A DNA stretch of 42,168 nucleotides from a virus, in the IMG/VR virus record IMGVR_UViG_3300041405_000255, positions 1 to 42,168 of that record; one strand, 5' to 3'. Made by a program: the position numbers and the translations under genes. The notes below the pieces were generated by a model. The model saw nothing but the letters and a program-made list of their open reading frames with translations. It ran no database searches and had not been told where the DNA came from. This document shows, piece after piece, positions 1-6,996 of the stretch; positions within the stretch are counted from its first letter, which is position 1; each line of letters opens with the position of its first letter.

Positions 1-826
1 CGGTTTGCGCGCTGAGCAGCGTCGGCGCCTTGCGGCCCGGAATCAGCGCGGTGGTGATAACGATGTCCGCCTGCTTGGCGCGTTCGTGCACGGCCGCGGC
101 CTGGCGCTGCATCCAGCTGGCCGGCATCGGGCGAGCGTAACCGCCGACACCGACGGCGCATTCGCGCTCTTCATCGGTCTCGTAGGGCACGTCGACGAAC
201 TTGGCGCCGAGGGATTCGATCTGCTCTTTTACCGCAGGACGCACGTCAGACGCTTCGATCACCGCCCCCAGGCGCTTGGCGGTAGCGATGGCCTGCAAAC
301 CGGCCACACCGGCACCCAGAATCAGCACGCGCGCCGCTTTCACGGTGCCCGCAGCGGTCATCAGCATCGGCATGAAACGCGGGTAGTAGTGCGCGGCCAG
401 CAACACGGCTTTATAGCCGGCGATGTTGGCTTGCGACGACAGTACGTCCAGGCTCTGGGCGCGGGAGGTGCGCGGCGCGGCTTCCAGGGCAAAGGCGGTA
501 ATGCCGCATTCGGCCATTTTGGCGATGGTTTCATTGCTGAACGGATTGAGCATGCCCACCACTACGGTGCCGCTTTTGATCAGGGCGAGCTCGCTGTCGC
601 TGGGCGCGACCACCTTCAGAATCAGCTCGGCAGCAAACGCATCGTTGGCGCTGCCAATGCTTGCGCCTGCCGCTTCATAGGCACTGTCGACAACGCTGGC
701 ATTAATGCCGGCGCCGCTTTGTACAGTGACCTTATGGCCCTGGCCGATCAGCTTCTTGATGGTTTCCGGGGTTGCAGCAACCCGTGTTTCACCGGTCTGG
801 GTTTCGAGAGGAACACCAATGTGCAC
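1..826 (-). CDS. pntAA: NAD(P) transhydrogenase subunit alpha (PntAA), partial
   Basis: Catalytic NAD(H)-binding subunit of the membrane-bound, proton-translocating transhydrogenase that transfers hydride between NADH and NADP. The 275 visible residues start MHIGVPLETQTGETRVAATP and end in the conserved ADIVITTALIPGRKAP segment, both hallmarks of PntA; the dinucleotide-binding stretch VLILGAGVAGLQAIA is present at about residue 170. The start is a GTG at 824-826, chosen because a good ribosome site (AGGAGA) lies 6-7 bases before it. The C-terminal end is cut by the window edge; pntAB would be expected further left. It follows the AraC-type regulator by 72 bases on the same strand. Host gene, no sign of transfer. 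Confidence 0.93.
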   Translation of the reverse strand, partial: MHIGVPLETQTGETRVAATPETIKKLIGQGHKVTVQSGAGINASVVDSAYEAAGASIGSANDAFAAELILKVVAPSDSELALIKSGTVVVGMLNPFSNETIAKMAECGITAFALEAAPRTSRAQSLDVLSSQANIAGYKAVLLAAHYYPRFMPMLMTAAGTVKAARVLILGAGVAGLQAIATAKRLGAVIEASDVRPAVKEQIESLGAKFVDVPYETDEERECAVGVGGYARPMPASWMQRQAAAVHERAKQADIVITTALIPGRKAPTLLSAQT

Positions 827-898
827 GTCAAATCTCCTGCGTGATCTTATTGAGTAAACCCATGCACTACGGATGAATGGGGTGGCAGGGACGTCCTG

Positions 899-2020
899 TC
901 AGCACGATTGCGCCAAGTCGAAACGATCAATCATTCGAACACTGGCAAAAGTCGATTCGTTTCGTGCCTGGTCGAGCGCTGTCAGTGGTTTAGTTGATGA
1001 CTGCTGCGTAGTCGCAAGCGTTGCCGGTTTGCGACTCATGTCAGAGCCGGAACGCTCGTCGCTTGGTGGAACACCAAAGTACTCGCGATAGCACTTGGAA
1101 AAGTGTGGTGTGGACACGAAACCGCATACATACGCCAGCTCAATGATCGACAATGATGTTTGCTTAAGCAGTTGTCGCGCTCGAATAAGACGTAACCTTA
1201 AGTAGTAGCGTGACGGCGTACAGTGAAGGTATTTCTGAAATAGCCGTTCTAGCTGTCGACGTGACAGATCCACGTATTCTGCAAGGTTATCCAGGTCGAT
1301 CGGTTCCTCGAGATTGGCTTCCATCAACGCGACGATCTCCTGCAACTTAGGCTGATGAGTTCCCAGCACATGCCTGAGCGGAACCCGCTGATGGTCCTGT
1401 TCGTTGCGTATGCGCTCGTAAACAAACATCTCAGAGATGGCTGCGGATAATTCACGACCATGATCGCGACCAATCAGGTGCAGCATCATGTCCAGCGGCG
1501 CTGTTCCCCCGGAGCTTGTGAATCGGTTTCGGTCCAGGGTGAAGAGGCTCGCGCTGATGCTGACTCGTGGGAAAGCCTCCTGCATGGCGGCCAAAAATTC
1601 CCAATGCACGCTGCACTCGTAGCCGTCGAGCAGCCCGGCTTTGGCGAGCGCCCAGCTACCGGTGCACACACCTCCCAACCGTCTGGATTGACGCGCCAAT
1701 GCTTGCAGCCAGGTAATGTGCTCGCGGGTAATCACGTTCTGGATTCCAACACCACCGCACACGATTACAGTGTCCGCCACTAATGGATTGTTCCACGAAG
1801 CATCCGGAGTGATCGGCACGCCGTCACTGGCCCAGACAGGCTCTCCATCGGGGCTGAACGTATGCCAGCGATATAGCTCTCGTCCCGACAACTGATTGGC
1901 CATGCGCAGTGGCTCTACTGCGGACGCCAGGGAAATAAGTGTGAATTTATCCAGCAGCAGAAAACCAACGGATTGAGTCGTACCGTCGGACACGGTGGAG
2001 TTCGATGACATCGTGGTCAT
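899..2020 (-). CDS. GlxA/AraC-family transcriptional regulator, GbdR-like
   Basis: Transcription activator of the amidase-like AraC subfamily. A DJ-1/PfpI-like domain fills about residues 20-190 (SVGFLLLDKF, then the nucleophile-elbow-like GGVCTGSWALAKAG), and a C-terminal AraC double helix-turn-helix fills about 245-325 (SRRQLERLFQKY, GFVSTPHFSKCYREYFG). From memory it resembles the glycine-betaine regulator GbdR more than CdhR or ArgR; this is recognition, not alignment. About 50 residues extend past the usual AraC end. The reading frame is open upstream to a TTG at 2104, but the family N-terminus fits the ATG at 2020 (373 aa); the ATG at 2011 is also possible. It lies 97 bases after the permease gene on the same strand, so it may regulate it. 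Confidence 0.85.
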   Translation of the reverse strand: MTTMSSNSTVSDGTTQSVGFLLLDKFTLISLASAVEPLRMANQLSGRELYRWHTFSPDGEPVWASDGVPITPDASWNNPLVADTVIVCGGVGIQNVITREHITWLQALARQSRRLGGVCTGSWALAKAGLLDGYECSVHWEFLAAMQEAFPRVSISASLFTLDRNRFTSSGGTAPLDMMLHLIGRDHGRELSAAISEMFVYERIRNEQDHQRVPLRHVLGTHQPKLQEIVALMEANLEEPIDLDNLAEYVDLSRRQLERLFQKYLHCTPSRYYLRLRLIRARQLLKQTSLSIIELAYVCGFVSTPHFSKCYREYFGVPPSDERSGSDMSRKPATLATTQQSSTKPLTALDQARNESTFASVRMIDRFDLAQSC

Positions 2021-2117
2021 GTCCTCACAGAGAGCGATTACGGCCTGAGACGCAGGAGCTGGTAATACTCCCCAGCCTTGGCGTAGGGAGTAGGTTTGGC
2101 GCAAATGCCTCCTTGGT

Positions 2118-3518
2118 TTATCCCACTGACGTCACCCTGGCAGCCTGCGCAGGGTGACGGGACGTCACAAGGCCGATAAAGGAAATCGCCAGCGCCAGGC
2201 CAATGGTTGTGCTGACTTCGGTACGGTGCTCCGGGGTGATCATCATGACTGCCAGCGCTGCGCAAATGAACGCAATCACCAGCCACGTCAGCCATGGAAA
2301 CAGCCACATGCGAAAGGTCAGCTCAATGTTTTGCCGACGCAACATCCGGCGCATGCGCAGTTGCGACACCGCAATGGCCAGGTACACCAGCAAGGCAATC
2401 GCGCCGGAGCTGGCCAGCAGGAAGTTAAACAGCCCGGCGGGCATGAAGTAGCTCCACACGGTGATCGCCGCGCCCAGCACGGTGCTGGCGATGACTGCTG
2501 CACGCGGCACGCCCTCGGAGGAGGTCGCCTTCAGCGACTTCGGCGCATCGCCACGACGACCCAGCGAGTACAGCATGCGCGAAGCAATGTAGATCGAGGA
2601 GTTCATGCAGCTGGCCACGGCGATCAGCACCACCACGTCCACCATGAACTTGGCGTGGGGAATGTTCATGATTTCCAGTGCCCGCTGGTAGGAGCCTACC
2701 TGGGCGAGCAGCGGATCGTTCCAGGGCACCACGGAGATGACCACGAAAATCGACAACAGGTAGAACACGCCGATGCGCCAAATCACCGAACGCGTGGCCT
2801 TGGCAATGTTCTGCGAGGGATTGTCGGATTCGGCGGCGGCGATGGTGACCGCTTCAGTACCAATGAAGCTGAACATGATGGTGATGAAAGCGCCGACTAC
2901 CGCCGACAGGCCGTTGGGGGCAAATCCGCCATGCTCGGCCATCAGGCCGCTCAAGCCGCTGACTTCCCGATCGGGAACCCAGCCCATCAGCACGGCAAAA
3001 CCCACGCCGATGAAACCGATGATCGCCACCACCTTGGCCATGGCGAACCAGAATTCGAATTCGCCGTACTTGGAGACACTGAACAGATTGGTGATCACCA
3101 ACGCAATGATCGACACCAGGGCGAACAGCCAGGCATCGATCTGGGGAAACCACTGGTTCAACACATGGCCGGCGGCCAGTGCTTCGATAGGGATCACCAG
3201 TACCCAGAACCACCAGTACAGCCAACCGATGGTGAAGCCTGCCCAACGACCTATTGCCTGGTCGGCATAGGTGGAGAACGAGCCTGTGTCCGGGTTGGCC
3301 ACCGCCATTTCACCGAGCATACGCATGACCAGAACCACAAGCAGGCCTGAGAATAGGTAGGCCAGCAGGACGGCCGGGCCAGCAGCTGCAATGGCATGTC
3401 CTGAACCAACGAATAAACCGGCGCCGATAATCCCGGCGATTGACAGCATTGTTACGTGACGAGGCTTGAAGCCCTGTGCCAATTGGCCATTCGAATCCTT
3501 GGAGCTCGGGCTAATCAT
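2118..3518 (-). CDS. Amino acid permease, GABA permease (GabP/AAT) type
   Basis: Inner-membrane proton-coupled amino-acid transporter of the APC superfamily, 466 aa, with about twelve hydrophobic segments. The N-terminal hallmark SIAGIIGAGLFVGSGHAI (TM1, about residues 26-43), PAVLLAYLFSG in TM2 and the GTEAVTIAAAES segment near residue 220 are typical of GabP/AnsP-like carriers. The substrate cannot be read from sequence; GABA-like or other amino acids are likely. The ATG at 3518 has only a weak purine-rich leader. Upstream is a 600-base gap, so it has its own promoter; downstream the GlxA-type regulator follows on the same strand. Host gene. Confidence 0.88.
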   Translation of the reverse strand: MISPSSKDSNGQLAQGFKPRHVTMLSIAGIIGAGLFVGSGHAIAAAGPAVLLAYLFSGLLVVLVMRMLGEMAVANPDTGSFSTYADQAIGRWAGFTIGWLYWWFWVLVIPIEALAAGHVLNQWFPQIDAWLFALVSIIALVITNLFSVSKYGEFEFWFAMAKVVAIIGFIGVGFAVLMGWVPDREVSGLSGLMAEHGGFAPNGLSAVVGAFITIMFSFIGTEAVTIAAAESDNPSQNIAKATRSVIWRIGVFYLLSIFVVISVVPWNDPLLAQVGSYQRALEIMNIPHAKFMVDVVVLIAVASCMNSSIYIASRMLYSLGRRGDAPKSLKATSSEGVPRAAVIASTVLGAAITVWSYFMPAGLFNFLLASSGAIALLVYLAIAVSQLRMRRMLRRQNIELTFRMWLFPWLTWLVIAFICAALAVMMITPEHRTEVSTTIGLALAISFIGLVTSRHPAQAARVTSVG

Positions 3519-4096
3519 CGGGTTTTTTTTCTCTGCTGATCGACATTTAAGCGAAGTGATGGGGGCAACGGATCATCATCGTTTCCTGCTGCCGCTTCCT
3601 GAAAGTGGCACCCTTCAAACGCTGCCGTACTTATCAAACCCATCGTCGCGATGTGGTTATTTCCATGAAAAGAGGCGCCACCTTACCCGGCTTGTTCGAT
3701 AATTCAGTTACCTGTCCACGCCGCCTCCTTGCCTGATATCGACACGTGCCAATTTAGCGTTCACAGCGAATACCAATCGGTCACGAATTGGCCAGGTGGA
3801 ATCATTTTGTTTTTTTGAGGATTCTGCTAAAGCAGCAACGGATGGGGGTTGCCTGGAAGGTTTAAGCGGCCGAGAAGGTTTCGGGCCGAGGGCCGCGAGA
3901 TCTCTCCGGGAAGAGCGGATTGGATGATTACTGCCTGTCGCGACCGGCTAAATCCATAGCCGTTTACTGTCGGTCAAGAAGGTCAGTTGGCGACCTTTTT
4001 CCTGTAGCGGCGCTTTCAGCTTGGTCGAGGGGTTACCAAAAGGTTATGTAACGGCTCTGAAAAGCAGCACCGATTCCCAAACCCCAGAAACGACAA
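3519..4096. other. Host intergenic region without a recognisable gene
   Basis: Nearly 600 bases between the permease start and the tRNA-Ser relic. No reading frame here has convincing start signals or recognisable protein content. The permease promoter must lie in the left part, but no clear sigma-70 pair was found. Confidence 0.6.
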
Positions 4097-4116
4097 AGCC
4101 CTGAATAATCAGGGCT
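4097..4116 (-). terminator. Terminator of the interrupted tRNA-Ser gene
   Basis: Perfect 8-bp stem (AGCCCTGA / TCAGGGCT) around a 4-base loop; on the minus strand it is followed by TTTGTCGTTT. It lies 15 bases beyond the CCA end of the tRNA relic, as expected for the original host tRNA terminator. Confidence 0.75.
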
Positions 4117-4131
4117 CTATCGGTACAAATA

Positions 4132-4191
4132 TGGCGGAGGCGATGGGATTCGAACTCATGGACCTGTTACAGTCGACGGTTTTCAAGACCG
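4132..4191 (-). other. attL: 3' half of tRNA-Ser(UGA)
   Basis: Read on the minus strand, these 60 bases are a tRNA-Ser from the anticodon stem-loop (CGGTCTTGAAAACCG, anticodon TGA) through the long variable arm and T-loop (TTCGAAT) to the acceptor end GCCTCCGCCA. The sequence that should form the D arm and 5' acceptor strand is absent: past 4191 the DNA is unrelated. This is the displaced 3' fragment left when the prophage recombined into the gene; the restored tRNA is expected at the unseen right end. The T-stem has an A-C mismatch, consistent with drift in a non-functional copy. The integrase gene lies 124 bases away. Confidence 0.85.
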
Positions 4192-4315
4192 ATATTTAGA
4201 TTCAATCGGGCTGAGGCCTGTAGCGGTTTTCCGTTCCATTACTCCAAATTTTCCGCACCTCTACAGACCGCGAAATACAAGGGGGCCGCTTCGAGTTATG
4301 GAACGGTTTTTCAGG

Positions 4316-5365
4316 CTATTTTGAAGGTTTTGCGATGGCACCGATCCTGCGATAAACCCGCTCGGTGATGTCGCCCTTGGTATGCCCAAGCAGAAGGCTC
4401 GCATCGCCGACGTCTATGATTTCGGATGCGGCTTTTGGCCGGATATCCCGGAATTGAAACTCTACGATCCTTTCCGCCAGAAGCGTATCTCCAACCTCGA
4501 TAGCCCTAAGTCGTGCTTTCTCCCTGGCAAGATCCCAACGCTTCCTCAGCATGGTTGCGGTCATCCGTTTGCCATGCTGGCTCACGATCAGGTAACTCGA
4601 AACATGCCGGGCATTGCGCTCGGTGATCTTCGCAATCAGCTGCCCAAGGGTGTTTGCCGTGCCGCCGGTGTTGATCTGAATACGGAGTTTCTTGTGCGTC
4701 TTGTTCTGCTGGACCAGCAGATATCCCCCCTCAACATCGTCCTTTCTCATCATCAATACATCTGCCGGCCGTTGCCCGGTCAGATAGGCCAGGTCCATCG
4801 CGTCTTTCAGCTCCTGAGCTGCCTTCTTGTACACAGCATCCCAAACCACGTCATTCGCGTAATAGTCCCGCGGTGTCTCCTTGTTTTTGCGTACACCCTG
4901 GCACGGGTTTTCCTTCGTCGTCAGGCCCCATTCCCGCGCAATGTTGAAGACGTGGGACAGGGTCGCGATCTCGCGATTCGCTCGAACCTTCGCCGACCGT
5001 GCGTCACGGTATCCAGCAATTGTTGCGGGCGTGATTGAGTCGATCGGGGCGCTATCGAACATCGGGCGTAGCTGCCTGATCTCCGCCATGTTGTCTTTCT
5101 GTGTCCGCGCTGCCTTTTTTGGGATGACGTCGCGAATGTAGCGGTCAAAGATTCCTTTCATGGTGCGCAGGTCGAGGGGCTTTTCCTTGGCTTCGAGTTC
5201 GGCCCATTTGATTCTGGCTTTATCTAAGTCCTTGCCCAAGGGGATGTCCTTACCCGCCAGATCGCGGTAGTAGTACGCCGTCCAAACTTGACCGTTTTTC
5301 CGCGTACGAGACCGCTGGTACATCCGAGGGGGGAGGTGGTGGTATTCGGTCTTGCGGGGGCGCAT
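4316..5365 (-). CDS. Prophage integrase (tyrosine recombinase)
   Basis: Site-specific recombinase, 349 aa, next to attL and so very likely the enzyme that integrated this element into tRNA-Ser. An N-terminal arm-binding region and core-binding domain (about residues 65-160) precede the catalytic domain. Visible catalytic residues are R199 (TGQRPADVL), K222, R309 in FRDIR, H328 (LLLGHT) and the nucleophile Y338 (ERVYRR). Box II reads RDIR instead of the usual HDLR, so its first histidine is replaced by arginine; this occurs in some phage integrases. The start ATG at 5363-5365 is one base from the stop of the DUF4224 gene, indicating translational coupling. Confidence 0.95.
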   Translation of the reverse strand: MRPRKTEYHHLPPRMYQRSRTRKNGQVWTAYYYRDLAGKDIPLGKDLDKARIKWAELEAKEKPLDLRTMKGIFDRYIRDVIPKKAARTQKDNMAEIRQLRPMFDSAPIDSITPATIAGYRDARSAKVRANREIATLSHVFNIAREWGLTTKENPCQGVRKNKETPRDYYANDVVWDAVYKKAAQELKDAMDLAYLTGQRPADVLMMRKDDVEGGYLLVQQNKTHKKLRIQINTGGTANTLGQLIAKITERNARHVSSYLIVSQHGKRMTATMLRKRWDLAREKARLRAIEVGDTLLAERIVEFQFRDIRPKAASEIIDVGDASLLLGHTKGDITERVYRRIGAIAKPSK

Positions 5366-5366
5366 A

Positions 5367-5609
5367 TCAGTTCACTCGCGAGAAGTCGGGCGTCCATGCC
5401 GGCGCCGCAGGGGGAGGGTTTGGATCGGCGATAGCCGGGGAGATCATGCCCAGCTTCATGCGGGCGTACATCCGGCCAACCAGAGGCCGCTTGCCGCGAC
5501 TTTCAACGAACACCCACTGGCGATCAACCAGCCAGCGTCGTTGGTAGGCTCTTGCCTTGTAGCCTGTGAGTCCTGCCAGTTCTTCGTCGGAGAGGATTTC
5601 GGTTTCCAT
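5367..5609 (-). CDS. DUF4224 protein, excisionase-like
   Basis: Small 80-aa protein beginning METEILSDEELAGLTGYK, the signature of the DUF4224 family, typically found beside phage integrases; a role as recombination directionality factor is an inference from that position and size. The ATG at 5609 was chosen over an upstream start because GGAG lies 7 bases before it and the family begins here. A proline/alanine-rich tail follows. It ends one base before the integrase start, so the two are co-translated. Confidence 0.75.
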   Translation of the reverse strand: METEILSDEELAGLTGYKARAYQRRWLVDRQWVFVESRGKRPLVGRMYARMKLGMISPAIADPNPPPAAPAWTPDFSRVN

Positions 5610-5661
5610 GATGATGCTCCATGCCGCGCGTGGCGGCAGAAGGTGGTGAAGGGGAACGGAG

Positions 5662-6237
5662 TTACTGCTGGAGTTCGCGAGCGGCTGCGTCGTATTCGAG
5701 GGGATCGCTGTTTGGGTAACGCTCAATGATTTCAATCAGGCGCTCGCGCTCAGGATCAATAGGCCGCACTACCGATACTGGCGCGGGCTGCTCGTCTGGG
5801 TGAGGGGTGTAGAGCAGCGCTGCCTTGTATGCCGCACCCAGCGCATCATCCAGATCACCGCCGCCCTGCTTGCAAGTGTTGAAGGCGAGGAGCTGCTTGG
5901 CGCGTACGTCGTAGCTGCGCTCGACCGGCATCAAGGCGACTTGTTCGGGCTGGTGCTGCGCGGTTAGTTCATCAATCCGCTGATCCGCTGCGTTCAGGCG
6001 TAGCTGAAGGGCATCACGCTCGGCGCGGAGCTGGTTGTTCTCCTCCTGGGCCTGGTCAACAACCTGCTGCGCTTCATGCACATCGATCCAGTTGCCGGTG
6101 AAGTCTTCCAGCTTCTGGACGCCGTTGCCCGACGGCTTCAGCAGGAACATGTAGCGAGGTAGGGTGTTCAGCTTGTCCCAGAACTCCTTGCCCGGGCGCA
6201 GAGCGATGACTGTGTTGGATTGGTTTTCTGTGGGCAT
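5662..6237 (-). CDS. Hypothetical phage protein with central coiled coil
   Basis: 191 aa, not recognised. Residues about 55-95 have heptad-like spacing rich in Q, E, L and R (AQEENNQLRAERDALQLRLN), predicting a coiled coil; the C-terminal third carries acidic/charged helices (DPERERLIEIIERYPNSD). Start ATG at 6237 has GAGG 7 bases upstream. It lies 52 bases before the DUF4224 gene on the same strand and is divergent from the DUF2971 gene. Confidence 0.7.
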   Translation of the reverse strand: MPTENQSNTVIALRPGKEFWDKLNTLPRYMFLLKPSGNGVQKLEDFTGNWIDVHEAQQVVDQAQEENNQLRAERDALQLRLNAADQRIDELTAQHQPEQVALMPVERSYDVRAKQLLAFNTCKQGGGDLDDALGAAYKAALLYTPHPDEQPAPVSVVRPIDPERERLIEIIERYPNSDPLEYDAAARELQQ

Positions 6238-6291
6238 GGGGATACCTCGCCGGTATATTGGGATTTTGATCTTTGTCAGGTGAGGGAAGAC

Positions 6292-6969
6292 ATGACTGAT
6301 TCTGAAATGATGCGGGTTTACCATTTCTGCAACGAAAAGTACGGTCTGGAAAATATCAAAAAATCACGATTGAAAGTCGCAACTATAATGGATCTGAATG
6401 ATCCATTTGAAATGTTGTGCTATTCATCAAAAGATAGCGAGATCCGCAGGATAATTCGGAAATTCAAATCAGACGTTGCGGGAAAATTTGGGCTACTTTG
6501 CTTTAGTAAGTCTTTTTTAAGTCCAGTGCAGTGGGCCCACTACAGCGATAAACATAAAGGCATTTGCCTAGCATTTGACGTCCCAGTTGCCCGTTTGAGG
6601 ACGGTCGAATATCGATCTGGTCGGATAGAGTTTGATACGAATAAGTATGCCGAAATGTCAGCGCCGGATCGATCTAATTTTATGGAGCGGTTGTTTCATG
6701 TGAAACACTCTCAGTGGCGATATGAAAAAGAAGTTCGTCAGGTGTTTTTGTTGAGTAATACGGTGGAGGATGGTGATTATAAGTTTCGACCGTTTTCTGA
6801 TATTGGGACACTTAGTCAAGTTATAGTGGGTTGTAACTCCACAGTTAAGAGATCAGACGTTGAAGAAGCACTCGGACCTGAGCGTAACGAAGTTACTCGT
6901 TTTAAGGTACGTACTGCATTTAAGTCGTACAGTATAGTTAGAAATCGGGATGCAAGCCTTTGGGGGTAG
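6292..6969 (+). CDS. DUF2971 protein, AT-rich moron
   Basis: 225 aa. Family signatures are visible: YHFCNEKYGLENIKKSRL near the N-terminus, DLNDPFEM, GLLCFSKSFLSPVQWAHYSD (about 65-85), KGICLAFDV and HSQWRYEKEVRQVF (about 143-157), the pattern of DUF2971. Function is unknown; members are seen in accessory and defence-associated regions (general knowledge, no specific activity claimed). Start ATG at 6292 has GAGG 6 bases upstream. The gene is much more AT-rich than its neighbours and runs against the surrounding minus-strand arm, so it is probably a later insertion with its own promoter (moron). Confidence 0.8.
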   Translation: MTDSEMMRVYHFCNEKYGLENIKKSRLKVATIMDLNDPFEMLCYSSKDSEIRRIIRKFKSDVAGKFGLLCFSKSFLSPVQWAHYSDKHKGICLAFDVPVARLRTVEYRSGRIEFDTNKYAEMSAPDRSNFMERLFHVKHSQWRYEKEVRQVFLLSNTVEDGDYKFRPFSDIGTLSQVIVGCNSTVKRSDVEEALGPERNEVTRFKVRTAFKSYSIVRNRDASLWG

Positions 6970-6988
6970 CCCCGCTGACATCGCGGGG
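6970..6988. terminator. Hairpin between convergent genes
   Basis: CCCCGC (6970-6975) pairs with GCGGGG (6983-6988) directly after the DUF2971 stop. No strong T-run follows on either strand, so termination is only probable. Confidence 0.4.
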
Positions 6989-6996
6989 GGTATTGA

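Noticed and set aside
5-844. 279-codon plus-strand frame
   Set aside because: Antisense shadow of pntAA, whose minus-strand translation is clearly conserved.
2154-3350. 398-codon plus-strand frame, histidine and glutamine rich
   Set aside because: Antisense of the permease; low-complexity composition typical of an antisense frame in GC-rich DNA.
3700-3760. Sigma-54 promoter near TTGGCACG upstream of the permease
   Set aside because: The -24 part fits but the -12 element does not.
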